A stretch of 64,000 bases of DNA from Aphrocallistes beatrix. Its lineage: Eukaryota > Porifera > Hexactinellida > Sceptrulophora > Aphrocallistidae. Within the stretch, counting starts at the first letter, position 1. Every line of letters begins with the position of its first letter. The stretch spans positions 310,001 through 374,000 of the forward strand of contig OY725490.1 in assembly GCA_963281255.1 (NCBI GenBank), written 5' to 3'. Both the position numbers and the translations under genes were made by a program. The notes beneath the pieces are model-generated. The model ran no database searches, was not told where the DNA came from, and saw nothing but the letters and a program-made list of their open reading frames with translations. This document shows, one piece after another, positions 10,177 to 20,708 of the stretch.

Positions 10177-10785
10177 TGTATTTGAACTATTGAAATTCCT
10201 CATATCTATCAGACAATTTGTGAAACATTTAAGTCGTTGCCTACTTTGCAACTGTTATTGTTTGAAATCATTTTATTTCCATGTCAACCGATCAATTTCA
10301 AGTTTAGGGAGCAATTATGATTTATTTGGATACATTGAGTTAGGTCTAATCCCTATTAGTAAAATATCATGCGAACTGTAATATTTAAACTTTGCAATTT
10401 CTTTGAGTAGCAAAGTTTTTGTATTATAGATTTTTTTGATTTCAGCAAATCAGATTTAAGTTTAAAAAGTGTTTCTACAAGTAACTTCGATGCTTCTACA
10501 GTACATCCTGCTAATCCGAACAGCTCTGTGCCAATGATCGAAAAAATCGTTCGGATTAGTGATTATGTTCCGATTAGTGAAATAACACTAATTCAATGAG
10601 GTAGGTATTAACTATAATAAATTTGTATTTTTAGAATATTAAGAATAATATTATGTTATGAGCCTATTTATTGAGGTTTCTCAATCATTGAAAGATGTAA
10701 GATTATAAACGTTGATTTAAAGCATAGATGCGAATAAGATTATATTTTGGGTGTTCGGATTGTAATAATGAAGTGTTCGGATAAG
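10177..10785. other. Intergenic, no gene recognised
   Basis: AT-rich spacer. A short stretch at 10510-10585 holds inverted copies of a TCCGAA-type word (AATCCGAACAG, TTCGGATTAGTG, TTCCGATTAG), probably a degenerate transposon end. No promoter or coding signal is seen. Confidence 0.4.
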
Positions 10786-10938
10786 CGAGAGTGTACTGAT
10801 TCTTTAACACACACAGGTGATCCTATGTAATACTCTAGTATGATTAAGTAGTGCATATAGCTTCCTAGCACTTATTACTCTAAATAGGCTTAATGCTATT
10901 CTCAAATTTCAATAGATTCAGACGCTCTGCTATAAATA
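10786..10938 (+). promoter_or_regulatory. A2 proximal promoter with TATA box (10931-10938)
   Basis: The region contains TAATACTCTAGTATGATTAA, TTCCTAG, CTCTAAATAGGCTTAATGCT, and then CTCTGCTATAAATAGGAAT. The TATAAATA starts exactly 91 bp before the ATG at 11022, as at 15972 and 18123 for the next two A2 genes. Confidence 0.8.
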
Positions 10939-11021
10939 GGAATGTGAAATATTTCCTCATATATTCATTGCAATTTATTTATTCTACTCTAAGCAAATCC
11001 TCGCATTTATTGAATAAAAGG

Positions 11022-11912
11022 ATGACCAATATCTTAAACTCATTGAAAGAGCATCCTGGATACCTTTTTGATCACTTAATAAGGTTAGGACCTGAAAACT
11101 CTTATGATTATCAACCTGCTAAGGTTCGTAGTGTGGCTATAGATCGATTTACAGACCAAATATTTGTAATTGTTGTTGACCAGTTTGACGTATGTAGTGA
11201 AGTGTTGATCTATTCTGAATCTGGAGTGTTTTTAAGACCATTCTTCCACGATGATATTGTGTTAACTTCAGATTCAAGTATGGCGATACACAAGTGCAAT
11301 GTATATATTATCACATGGCAAACCTATTTTCAACATTTCAAAATAGGAGATTCTATCAGTCTAATTTGCTGCAAGGATGATAAAAGCTTTGGTGCTAGAG
11401 AGTACTCAGGATGCAGAGAATTTGATATTTCTAAAGACGGCGATCTTTTCGTTACTGATTGCCGCAATAATCGTGTACAAATCCTAGATGGTAATCTTAA
11501 ATACAAGCGACACATTTCCCACTTTTCCATGCTGAAGCCATGTGATGTCAAACTGACACTAGATGAGGTTTATGTGTTAGGAGCTAGTCCAAAACAAACC
11601 ACTTACTGCTTTCACATTTTCACTCACATGGGTGAGAAATTACGCTCTACTATCTTAAATTGGATTCCTAATGGTGTACGATGTCGTAGATTTTGTGTAG
11701 ATAATCATGGGAACATTATTATAACTGATAATGCTACTCAACAAATCAAGTTCTTCACAAAAGAAGGAATTCTATTCGAAACGATGAATACATTCAGCGG
11801 GACATCGAGTGAGTGTGAGCATCCTTGTGCAATAGCTTGGTTAGGCAAGCAGAAATTAGTTGTTATATCTGGGGATTTTTGGCATAGTCTAGAAATATAT
11901 TATTGCATTTAA
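11022..11912 (+). CDS. NHL-repeat six-bladed propeller protein, subfamily A2
   Basis: The protein is 296 residues in a single exon. The frame stays open for 43 codons upstream, but the homologous start MTNILNSLKEHPGYLFDHLI and the TATA box at 10931 favour this ATG; the upstream extension would begin before the TATA box. Blades: VRSVAIDRFTDQIFVIVV (1), SSMAIHKCNVYIITW (2), REFDISKDGDLFVTDCRNNR (3), PCDVKLTLDEVYVLGA (4), RRFCVDNHGNIIITDN (5), CAIAWLGKQKLVVIS (6). The linker before blade 3 (CCKDDKSFGAREYSGC) differs from that of its neighbours. It is very close to the frameshifted copy at 18214-19102, so one is a recent duplicate of the other. Ligand unknown. Confidence 0.92.
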   Translation: MTNILNSLKEHPGYLFDHLIRLGPENSYDYQPAKVRSVAIDRFTDQIFVIVVDQFDVCSEVLIYSESGVFLRPFFHDDIVLTSDSSMAIHKCNVYIITWQTYFQHFKIGDSISLICCKDDKSFGAREYSGCREFDISKDGDLFVTDCRNNRVQILDGNLKYKRHISHFSMLKPCDVKLTLDEVYVLGASPKQTTYCFHIFTHMGEKLRSTILNWIPNGVRCRRFCVDNHGNIIITDNATQQIKFFTKEGILFETMNTFSGTSSECEHPCAIAWLGKQKLVVISGDFWHSLEIYYCI

Positions 11913-12189
11913 TATTTTTTGTATTATCAAATAACTTTAGATTTATCAAACAGTTTATGACCCAATCTCAGTAGAATTAAAAATACTTGTCCATTTCGAA
12001 ATCTTTAATTACATATGTTGGACCTTTATTTAAAATCCAGGAAATTCCCTGGATCGCGAATTTCGAAATTTAACCTGTCTATTGATTAACATTGTCACAT
12101 TGTGGTCATTTTTCTAAAAAGGTCAATTTCATTTTTGTAGTCTAATTTAAATTATTTTTTCAAGGTCGTCCTACATGATGTCAGTTACT

Positions 12190-12450
12190 TGCCTGAGTTT
12201 GGAATTTGGTAATGTCTTCACAATCCCTTTTCTTTAAAATTTAATGCTTTCAATAAAATATTTTATGTTATTATTCTAGAAAATATTTGATAATAACTAA
12301 TAAAGTTCAAATCCTTAATTTCTCCCATATTCACCAAATGAAGCTAAAAATGGTCACTAAGATTTAGGAGATATAATCTTCAGCTGTAACCACTCAATCC
12401 CTACACTCTACATCCTAGCATACAATACTCATACCTTCGATTAGAAATTA
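12190..12450 (+). other. Orphan A1-type 3' flank with AATAAA (12252-12257)
   Basis: This block matches the sequence 3' of the A1 gene at 2832 (about 3905-4095): TTTCAATAAAATATTTTAT, then GGAGATATAATCTTCAGCTG, then CACTCTACATCCTAGCATAC. No A1 coding sequence precedes it; an A2 gene does. It marks either a deleted A1 gene or a flank that travelled alone. Confidence 0.55.
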
Positions 12451-12689
12451 TTCCTTTTGTACAACAGGTGAAGGTATTGAACACAACTACGACTACTCAA
12501 GTTGCCATTCTTGGAGATCTGATATACGTAGTTCTGTTACGCTCGAACAGTGACTTTATGGATGTTATAGGTCCAAATGTGAGTGCTATTTGCAAGCTTA
12601 TATTTGATTATCTAACTGTATTAATTAATAACCCTACTATTAACACTCGATTAATGAGAATATATGTATATATATATTATGTATTAAAA

Positions 12690-13240
12690 TAGGTTTTTTT
12701 GTTTTTTGTTTGTCCGTCCGATTGATTGAAGAATTGAGAAGTCATAGAGATGTGAAAATTAACATGTAGGTGTCAAATTATATGACTACGATTAAATTCT
12801 AAGATCTAAACGAAATTTTCACAGCTCTGCAAATAAAATGGAAAACAATTTTTCACAACTTTTCTATACAAAATAAATGGCTACACAATCACAATAGAAA
12901 TCATTGCACAAGTACGACTCTACAATAAATAGATCGTCATTGTTATTGTAGAGCAGTAGAGATTCATGGAAATTAGCTGGTATTCAGTATTACTTAACTT
13001 AGTACGTATAGTAGGCAATTGTTAAGTGATAGTATATACATAGTTTAATCTGAGTGTAGTATATTTATTGTTTGTAACTTCTTGTATTGTAGTACTTACG
13101 ACGTTTATTAAACTATTACTGCTCTACTCTGTAACATTATTAATACTTCTAAGCCACAACTTATGTTTGATATCTTAAATGTATTATAGTGTAAGGCAAT
13201 AAAAAAGATCATGTGCATATTTGCACACCTTTATATACAC
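12690..13240 (-). repeat. Inverted copy of R1 with a nested element at about 12946-13130
   Basis: Read on the minus strand this is the R1 block of 7481-7850, with landmarks such as AATAAATAGATCGTCATTG. It is interrupted by about 185 bp bounded by AGAGCAGTAG on the left and CTGCTCTACT on the right. These are imperfect inverted ends, so a small transposon has inserted into the older repeat. Confidence 0.65.
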
Positions 13241-13640
13241 AAGCGCGCTTCGCTTGCTTGCGCTGCGCGGCTGGCGGAAAAAATCTCAAAATCTTTCTGA
13301 AATCCAAAAGCTATTTGTTGTTAAAAATTTACAATTTTGAGCAAATCATTACATCATCGTTTTGCCAAATATTTAAGTATTTTGTCCTCTGTAGTTAGTT
13401 GCAGTGATCTGTACAAGTCGTATAAAGTCTAAATGATTTGATCTACATGGCAGGTACTTGTGCAACAGGAATTGAAACTGATTCGTCTCAACTGTATTAT
13501 TGCCTGAGTGATGCCTAGTCTTGTGATACAGTTTCTATTTACACCCTTGCACTCTCCTAATTAAACTCAGTTCAGTATTACTGCAGCAGTTCTCTGTACT
13601 AATAGTATTACTGAAGCAATTTTGTATTATTCAAAAGTTG
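13241..13640 (+). promoter_or_regulatory. A1 distal upstream module, first copy
   Basis: An R2 fragment is followed by GAGCAAATCATTACATCATC and by CTCAGTTCAGTATTACTGCA, TAGTATTACTGAAGCAATTT and a nearby TTGTATTATTCAAAAG. It is repeated almost base for base at 19970-20365 before the sister gene at 20709, and in part at 25525-25640. Confidence 0.55.
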
Positions 13641-13889
13641 CTTGATCTACGCAAGAAATTTACATCTCCAGCGTTGCTCGTGCATTGCTCTACTTGTAAT
13701 CACTAACACCTACCCTAATTTAATGACGAGCTATCTTAGAATTAATTTTCAAAGATATTATATATTCTCCTTTGTGAATGAACATTTTATATAAGTCAAT
13801 TGATTGGTGGAAGTTTGTAGCTATTTTTAGATTGTCTGCTAGTGATTACATTTGCATCACTGTAATCAACACCATCGCTCATCTACAAG

Positions 13890-13897
13890 TATAAATA
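13890..13897 (+). promoter_or_regulatory. TATA box of A1 gene at 13978
   Basis: TATAAATA followed by CGCATGATCCCTC, 88 bp before the ATG. Spacing and following bases are the same as at 20621, and the spacing is the same at 25903. Confidence 0.8.
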
Positions 13898-13977
13898 CGC
13901 ATGATCCCTCTTCGCTATCATTCTTCAACTAAAACTCTGTTTCGCTCTTTTAATTTAATTTATTTCTTATAACTGTA

Positions 13978-14910
13978 ATGGCTGTCATCCGATTTCCTAA
14001 AGTGGCACTCTTCAAGGATCTAGCTGAACCACAAATATATATCTGCGACCACTTGACAGCTGTAAAAAAGGGAAAAAGTGCAGTTAGGAATGGAGAGCTT
14101 AATTACATAACTACTAAAGGTGTTTTCTTCGATTCTACCACCAACAAACTTTTTCTAATAGAACTGGGGATTAAGTCCTCACTTATTTCAATCTTCTCAC
14201 AGAGTGGTGAATTGCTCTACACATTCACAACTGTACTTATGAAGCATCCATTTGGCATAGCAGTTGACGAAGACAATATATACCTCACAGACATAGAAAT
14301 GCACTGCGTATTTCATTTCAAAATGGTGCCTTACTTCCATCTCGTCGCTACAATAGGCAGGATAGGCACTGGTTATGAAGAATTCAATTGTCCTCTTCGA
14401 CTCGCGGTGTCTATACATGGAGATCACGGAGTGTTTGTGACTGATTGCATGAATGATCGAATCAAAATCATCAATCCACTTACACCACTTAAATTCCTAA
14501 AATTCCAAAACCACATCTCACACTGCTCCATGACAAGACCAAGTGATATAAAGCTGACACCTATCTCCGTATATGTTTTAAGCGAAGTAGACTCTCTCTG
14601 TGTCCACGTATTCTCTTATACAAGAGAGAAGATTCGATCTTTAATCACAAGTAGAGGTATTGGAAAACAGGTTGTGTATCCATTATGCTTTTGTATCGAC
14701 GCTGAAGAGAATTTAATTATTTGCGATCGTGGTACACATCAATTAAAAGTATTTTCTAAAGAAGGCACGCTTCTACACAAGATAGGAAAGAGAGGTGATG
14801 GAGTTGGAGAATTGAAAAGGCCGACAGGAATTTCTCTAATCAACAATCGCAAAATAGCTGTTGCATCTTGGAATAAGAATTATTTTTTGCAATTATTTTG
14901 CTATTCATGA
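13978..14910 (+). CDS. NHL-repeat six-bladed propeller protein, subfamily A1
   Basis: The protein is 310 residues in a single exon, beginning MAVIRFPKVALFKDLAEPQI. Six NHL-like units can be followed: STTNKLFLIELGIKSSLISI (1), FGIAVDEDNIYLTDIEMH (2), EEFNCPLRLAVSIHGDHGVF (3), PSDIKLTPISVYVLSEVD (4), FCIDAEENLIICDRGTHQLK (5) and GVGELKRPTGISLINNRKIA (6). Blade 3 carries an extra DHG before the FVTDCMNDR strand, and the blade 3-4 linker is the long form (INPLTPLKFLKFQNHISH). Both traits are shared only with 20709. Blade 4 reads PSDIKL where almost all others have PCDVKL. No targeting signal is visible; function unknown. Confidence 0.93.
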   Translation: MAVIRFPKVALFKDLAEPQIYICDHLTAVKKGKSAVRNGELNYITTKGVFFDSTTNKLFLIELGIKSSLISIFSQSGELLYTFTTVLMKHPFGIAVDEDNIYLTDIEMHCVFHFKMVPYFHLVATIGRIGTGYEEFNCPLRLAVSIHGDHGVFVTDCMNDRIKIINPLTPLKFLKFQNHISHCSMTRPSDIKLTPISVYVLSEVDSLCVHVFSYTREKIRSLITSRGIGKQVVYPLCFCIDAEENLIICDRGTHQLKVFSKEGTLLHKIGKRGDGVGELKRPTGISLINNRKIAVASWNKNYFLQLFCYS

Positions 14911-15139
14911 AACACATAGACTGTATAGTATGTTGATTAAATTGGATAACTACTGCATAAGCGCCAAGTTTTAGAGAATGGAATAAAACCTGGGGGGCCA
15001 AGAGCGATGGTAAGGGAGTCTAGGGGGCTTACCTCCCAGAATTTTGGAGTTTGGTGGAGTAAAATGTAATTGGGATATATTTCTAGACTCAATTAACATA
15101 ATTTAGGGGTTTAGTTGTAACTTATAGTTTGTGCGAAGT

Positions 15140-15449
15140 TCCGCCATTCTACTTCACTCACATGGATGAGAAATCACGCTCTATCGTCTTAAATGGGATC
15201 ACAAATGCTGTGCGATGTAGTGGATTTTGTGTAGACACTTTTGGAAACATTATTATAACTGATACTGCGAATTCCCAAATCAAGTTCTTCACAAAAGAAG
15301 GAAATCTCTTCGAAACAATGGACAAATTTTCCAATGAAACGGGGTGTTTGGATGAGATAATTGGAGTAGCTTGGATGACCAATCAGAAATTAGTTGTTTT
15401 GCGCAAGGAATCTACTTTCACAATATTAGAAATGTATTCATGGTTTTAG
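15140..15449 (+). pseudogene. 3' fragment of an A2 NHL gene
   Basis: This matches the last third of the gene at 9268, from the FTHMGEKLRS strand of blade 4 to the end (SQIKFFTKEGNLFETMDKF, then EIIGVAWMTNQKLVVLRKES). The 5' two thirds are absent: sequence upstream of about 15140 (TTCCGCCATTCTACTTC) is unrelated and matches the 3' flank of the A1 genes at 13978 and 20709. The remaining frame is open to the normal stop, but there is no start or promoter, so it is a truncated relic. Confidence 0.85.
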
Positions 15450-15834
15450 TTTATTGAACTTTAAATTCCTCATATTTATCAGACAATTGTGAATCAATGT
15501 GGATAATACATAACTCAGCGCTGACCAATGAAATAGATTTAATATTACAATTGGCGTATATTTTATTGACTAAGGATTGCACTTTACTCATTATCTTGTA
15601 TTCTTCATTGGTGGTCTCAGGTCTAGTTTGCGGGCTATAACTTGGGTGGGCTCTAAGCTCAGTTTGGCACCTTTTTTTGTCGTTGGTTGAGTCTCTGATT
15701 GTCGTGCTGTCTATGGTAATTCCATTCTAGAAACGCTTCAATGAGTCTACAGAGTAGCAGGATCGAGACTGGTAGGATACTAACATTGTATCGATTTTTT
15801 ATAAATTCAAGAGATTTTGAGGTAGTAATTAATG

Positions 15835-15979
15835 CTACTATTCTTAAACACACGCAAGTAATCCTGGGTAATACTCTAGTATGATTAATTATTGCGTCTA
15901 GTTTCCTAGAGCTTAATACTCTAAATATGCTTAATGCTATTCTCAAATTTCAATTGATTCAGATGCTCTGCTATAAATA
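15835..15979 (+). promoter_or_regulatory. A2 proximal promoter with TATA box (15972-15979)
   Basis: Conserved order: ATTCTTAAACACACGCAAGT, GGGTAATACTCTAGTATGAT, TAGTTTCCTAG, CTTAATGCTATTCTCAAATT, CTATAAATAGGAATATAAAG. The TATA box begins 91 bp before the ATG at 16063. The block is nearly identical to 17985-18130. Confidence 0.8.
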
Positions 15980-16062
15980 GGAATATAAAGTATTTCTCCA
16001 TTTATTATAGCGATATATTTATTCTATTCTAAGTGAATGCTCGCATTTATTGAAAGAAAAGG

Positions 16063-16962
16063 ATGACCAATATCTTAAACTCAGTGGAAGAACATCCTGT
16101 ATACCTTTTTGATCACTTAATAAGGTTAGGACCTGAAAGCTCTTATGATTATCAACCTGCTAAAGCTCGTAGTGTGGCTATAGATCGATTTACAAACCAA
16201 ATCTTTGTAATTGTTGTTGACGATTATGACGGAAGTAGTGGAATATTGATCTATTCTGAATCTGGAGAGTTTTTAAGGTCATTCTACGACGATAATATTA
16301 CGTTTGCTTCAAATTCAAGTATGGCGATACACAAGGAAAATATGTACATTAATAAAAGGCATTTCTGTTTTCAACATTTCAATATAGCAGATTCTATTAG
16401 TCTCATTGATCAGATGTATGATACAAGTGAAAGCTTTGTTACAAGCTTTGTTGATAGAGAGTACTTGGAATCCTTAGAATTTGATATTTCAAATGAAGGA
16501 GATCTGTTCGTGCCTGATTATAGCAATTATCATATAAAAATCCTGGATGGCAATCTTATATACAAGCGACACATTTCTCACTACTCCATGTTAAAGCCAT
16601 GTGGTGTCAAACTGATATCAGATGAGGTTTATGTGCTAGGCGATTGTCCAAAACAAAGCTATTACTGCTTTCACATTTTCACTCATATGGGTGAGAAATT
16701 ACGCTCTACTTTCTTTAATGGGATTCCTAATGGTGTGCGATGTCGTGGATTTTGTGTAGACAATCATGGAAATATTGCTGTAACTGATCATAATACTCAA
16801 CAAATCAAGTTCTTCACAAAAGAAGGAAATATCTTCGAAACGATGAACACATTAAGCGGGTCATCGGATAAAAGTGTGTATCCATTTGGAATAGCTTGGA
16901 TAGGCAAAAAGAAATTAGTAGTTGTATCTAGGAATATGTTCGAAATATATTCTCGGTTTTAG
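16063..16962 (+). CDS. NHL-repeat six-bladed propeller protein, subfamily A2
   Basis: The protein is 299 residues in a single exon, beginning MTNILNSVEEHPVYLFDHLI. Blades: RSVAIDRFTNQIFVIVVDDY (1), SSMAIHKENMYINKRH (2), LEFDISNEGDLFVPDYSNYH (3), PCGVKLISDEVYVLGDC (4), RGFCVDNHGNIAVTDHNTQQ (5), PFGIAWIGKKKLVVVS (6). The blade 2-3 loop is longer than in its sisters by several residues (DQMYDTSESFVTSFVDREYL), and the blade 4 strand has PCG in place of PCD. The start is fixed by homology and by the TATA box 91 bp upstream. No extra domains; ligand unknown. Confidence 0.92.
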   Translation: MTNILNSVEEHPVYLFDHLIRLGPESSYDYQPAKARSVAIDRFTNQIFVIVVDDYDGSSGILIYSESGEFLRSFYDDNITFASNSSMAIHKENMYINKRHFCFQHFNIADSISLIDQMYDTSESFVTSFVDREYLESLEFDISNEGDLFVPDYSNYHIKILDGNLIYKRHISHYSMLKPCGVKLISDEVYVLGDCPKQSYYCFHIFTHMGEKLRSTFFNGIPNGVRCRGFCVDNHGNIAVTDHNTQQIKFFTKEGNIFETMNTLSGSSDKSVYPFGIAWIGKKKLVVVSRNMFEIYSRF

Positions 16963-17984
16963 TGCATTTGAATTGTTTAATATTTCATGCGTATTTACTA
17001 AACAATTTATGAATCATTCTTTGTAGAATTATAGAACATTAAAGTGGTTAGTTCGCATTGCAACATTGGTTAGGGCACTGGTCTTCAAATTAGGTTACGC
17101 TCAGTGGCGGATCCAGGGGGGATAGGGGTAATATATCACTCCCACCAGACCTTTGGCCTCCCAGTCTTTCGAATTCATTCTGATTATTATTTTTCTTCTT
17201 CATACTATGTTTCCAATTTTGTCTTTGATTTTTAGCCTTTACAATTGGTTGTTGCTTCTCAAATTCTCTCGGATGTGAAATTAGTTTAATGTACATATAT
17301 GTATATAGATCAGGCAGAACTGATGAAGCAGGTTAGGTAATATACCTTCACCTTTTGCCTTTGCTTGTATAACTCTGGACAGGTTTGACAACTTTTCAAT
17401 TTTCCCAGACCATTTTTAATTTGCTTGCGTGTTCCCTGATAGCTATTTGTACTTTGACTTTTTTCTTAATTTACATTTTGGTCAAGTAATATTGATCAAT
17501 ATGTCATTACATGAGTTTGTGCACTGGGAGACCTTTCTTTCCACATATACGGATTTCTGTTGCCACTCATAGGAGCTGCAGTTAGCCTTTACGTATATTC
17601 CTTACATCAGTGGTTCTCAATCTCGAGGGTCGCCGAAAAACTTATTGGGTATTTAATGTCACTGACATTAATAATATTTTATCCGAATCCTTATTTGGAG
17701 CTCAATTATGGTAATTGAACCTCATACAAAATGCCAAGTTAATGTTATTATTCACCCATAACATGCCGAGAACAAGCATAATCTAATTTATAAAGGCATT
17801 AGTATCAATATATCAGCTCCATATTTTGTGAGTGGTCGGAGTTTCTGATTTGGCGCGTTGTCTGAGGTAGTTCCATTCATTCCACGCTTTAAAGAGTCTA
17901 CAAAGTAGCAGCAGCGACACTGGTAGGATACTAACATTGTGTCCAATTTTTATAAATTCTATAGCAAAAGATATAACAAATAAT
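16963..17984. other. Intergenic with transposon-like scraps
   Basis: No gene is recognised. A CAGTGGTTCTCAATCTCGAG word at about 17611 resembles the end of hAT-type elements (compare CAGTGGTTCCCAACC-type ends in GLI intron 3). Another short GC-rich scrap (GGCGGATCCAGGGGGGATAG) lies at about 17105. The final part merges into the A2 promoter block. Confidence 0.4.
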
Positions 17985-18130
17985 GCTACTATTCTTAAAC
18001 ACACGCAAGTGATCCTGGGTAATACTCTAGTATGATTAATTATTGCGTCTAGTTTCCTAGAACTTAATACTCTAAATATGCTTAATGCTATTCTCAACTT
18101 TCAATTGATTCAGATGCTCTGCTATAAATA
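17985..18130 (+). promoter_or_regulatory. A2 proximal promoter with TATA box (18123-18130)
   Basis: A near copy of 15835-15979. TATAAATA begins exactly 91 bp before the ATG at 18214. The promoter looks intact although the gene it serves is frameshifted. Confidence 0.75.
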
Positions 18131-18213
18131 GGAATATGAAGTTTATCTCCATTTATTTATAGTAATATATTTATTCTATTCCAAGTGAATGCTCGCATTT
18201 ATTGAATAAAAGG

Positions 18214-19102
18214 ATGGCCAATATCTTAAACTCAGTGGAAGAACATCCTGGATGCCTTTTTGATCACTTAATAAGGTTAGGACCTGATAACTCTTATGAT
18301 TATCAACCTGCTAAAGTTCGTAGTGTGGCAATAGATCGATTTACAAACCAAATCTTTGTAATTGTTGTTGACGATTTTGACGTATGTGGTGAAGTGTTGA
18401 TCTATTCTGAATTGAGAGTTTTTGAGACCATTCTACCACGATGATATTGTGTTAACTTCAGATTCAAGTATGGCGATACACAAGTGCAATGTATATATTA
18501 TCACATGGCAAACCTATTTTCAACATTTCAAAATAGGAGATTCTATCGGTCTAATTTGCTGCAAGGATGATAAAGGTTTTTGTGCTAGAGAGTACTCAGG
18601 ATCCAGAGAATTTGATATTTCTAAAGAGGGAGATCTGTTCGTGACTGATTGCCGCAATAATCGTGTACAAATCCTGGATGGTAATCTTAAATACAAGAGA
18701 CACATTTCCCACCACTCCATGTTAAAGCCATGTGATGTCAAACTGACACCAGATGAGGTTTATGTGTTAGGAGATAATCAAGAACAATCCACTTACTGTA
18801 TTTACATTTTCACTCACATGGGTGAGAAATTACGCTCTACTATCTTAAATGGGATTCCTTATGGTGTGCGATGTCGTGGATTTTGTATAGACCCTTATGG
18901 AAACATTATTATAATTGATAATGCTACTCAACAAATCAAGTTCTTCACAAAAGAAGGAAATCTCTTCGAAACGATGAATACATTCAGCGGGACATCGAGT
19001 GAGTGTGGACATCCATTTGGAGTAGCTTGGATAGGCAAACAGAAATTAGTTGTTATATCTGGGGATTTTTGGCATAGTCTAGAAATATATTATTGCATCT
19101 AA
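18214..19102 (+). pseudogene. Frameshifted NHL-propeller gene, subfamily A2
   Basis: The sequence starts MANILNSVEEHPGCLFDHLI and is otherwise complete to the normal end (SGDFWHSLEIYYCI). The intact sister at 11022 encodes YSESGVFLRPF at the end of blade 1. Here a net loss of two bases around 18408-18425 shifts the frame, so the first 66 or so codons run into a stop at 18444 while the rest continues in another frame. There is a single lesion, a good promoter and high identity to 11022-11912, which point to recent inactivation or a sequencing or assembly error. If the lesion is real, the product would be a fragment of about 77 residues. Confidence 0.85.
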
Positions 19103-19253
19103 TATTTTTTGGATTATCAAATAACTTTAGATTTATCAAACAGTTTATGACCCAATCTCTGTAGAATTAAGGAACATTAAAGTCATTAACTCACATAGCA
19201 GCGTTTGATATAGTATCGTTTTACAAAATTTCTAAACTCGATCACATTAGAAT

Positions 19254-19900
19254 CTAAATAGTTGACAAAATAAATATTTGTTGCATACTAAATATTCGTT
19301 CCACTGGAGCTGAAGATGCAGGAGTAGAAAGGTAATAACTTGCCAACAGTGAGAGTTGGGGATATTCAAGTACCATTCTTTGCCAGAAATTTAGAGGATT
19401 ACAAGACTCATTTTCCAGTTGTTGAGCAAAATAAAGATAAACTTGACTTTCAACACTTATATGATTGAAATCACTCGAGGTTGGACACTCACCCATGAAG
19501 CTGAAGAGCTTACAACGCTTTTCAACTGGTGGATGTGGGGATCCTGAATACGATTCAACTGTCGCCTCAGGGAGATGTTATTTTACCTTATTAATCAATG
19601 AAATACGAATGCTAGATGCTTCTTCTGGAGTGCCCACCTAAGTTTCCATCTAGGATCGAGTGCTGCTGAAAATTTGAATATGTCAATACTTTCATAACGA
19701 GATAATCTTCTGTTTACCTCCAAAGCCAATGTTCGAACGAGTTTACAACTATACTTTTCTTGAAGTTCACTTAATTCAGCGTGAAGTCCCCTTATACATG
19801 GTGTAACTAAACTTGAAGTTACAATATTCTGTCCTTGTGTGAAGTTGGTAGCCACTTCAAATGGAATTAGAAATTCTATCATCTCATCAAGAATTTTGTT
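19254..19900 (-). pseudogene. hAT transposase C-terminal relic
   Basis: Two minus-strand frames, read in the order 19882-19595 then 19496-19254, resemble the end of a hAT-family transposase. The first has a helical stretch leading to FSAALDPRWKLRWAL. The second carries the hAT dimerisation signature: LNFWQRMVLEYPQLSLLASY, then STPASSAPVERIFS. The two are out of frame and about 100 bp apart; the N-terminal zinc finger and catalytic residues are missing. It is dead, but it could once have mobilised the hAT-type small elements in this window. Confidence 0.85.
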
Positions 19901-19967
19901 TTCACCTCCTAGGAAGAAAGTTTATTGGAATACACTAGTCTCTCCATAGTTTCAGGATTGACTTTAC

Positions 19968-20365
19968 AAGCGCGCTTCGCTTGCTTGCGCTGCGCGGCTG
20001 GTGGAAAAATCTCAAAATCTTTCTGAAATCCAAAAGTTATTTGTTGTTAAAAATTTACAATTTTGAGCAAATCATTACATCATCATATTGCCAAATATTG
20101 AAGTATTTTGTCCACTGTAGTTAGTTGCAATGATCTGTACAAGTCGTATAAAGTCTAAATGATTTGATCTACATGGGGGGTACTTGTGCAACAGGAATTG
20201 AAATTGATTCATCCCAACTGTATTATTGCATTAGTGATACTTAGTCTTTTGATGCAGTTGTATTATACCATCGAACTCTCCTAATTAAACTCAGTTCAGT
20301 ATTACTGAAGCAATTCTCTGTACTAATAGTATTACTGAAGCAGTTTTGTTTTATTCAAAAGTTGC
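19968..20365 (+). promoter_or_regulatory. A1 distal upstream module, second copy
   Basis: A near duplicate of 13241-13640: R2 scrap, GAGCAAATCATTACATCATC, then two spaced AGTATTACTGAAGCA words. It abuts the hAT relic. Confidence 0.55.
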
Positions 20366-20620
20366 TTGATCTACGCAAGAAATTAAAATCTCCGGCGTTG
20401 CTCGTGCATTGCTCTACTTGTAATCACAATACCTTACCTTCACTACCACCTACCCTCATCTAATGACGAACGGTCTTAGAATTAATTTTCAAAGATATTC
20501 TATATTCTCCTTTGTGAATGAGCATTTTATATAAGTCAGTTGATTGGTGGAAGTTTGTAGCTATTTTTAGATTGTCTGCTAGTGATTACATTCTCACTGT
20601 AATGAACACCATCGCGCATA

Positions 20621-20628
20621 TATAAATA
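20621..20628 (+). promoter_or_regulatory. TATA box of A1 gene at 20709
   Basis: TATAAATA followed by CGCATGATCCCT, 88 bp before the ATG. Confidence 0.8.
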
Positions 20629-20708
20629 CGCATGATCCCTTTCCACTATCATTCTTCAACTACAACTCTGTTTCGCTCTTTTAATTTAATTTATTTCTTA
20701 TAACTGTA

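Noticed and set aside
10893..11021. Upstream in-frame extension of the A2 gene at 11022
   Set aside because: It would begin before the TATA box at 10931 and is not present in the sister genes, whose start aligns with 11022.
15659..15946. A 95-codon minus-strand open frame, with a 94-codon relative at 17813-18097, starting MRIALSIFRVLSSRK
   Set aside because: It is antisense to the duplicated A2 promoter block. The first 39 residues are identical because the DNA is a recent duplicate and conserved for other reasons. The matching block before 11022 lacks the ATG and stops early. No family resemblance.
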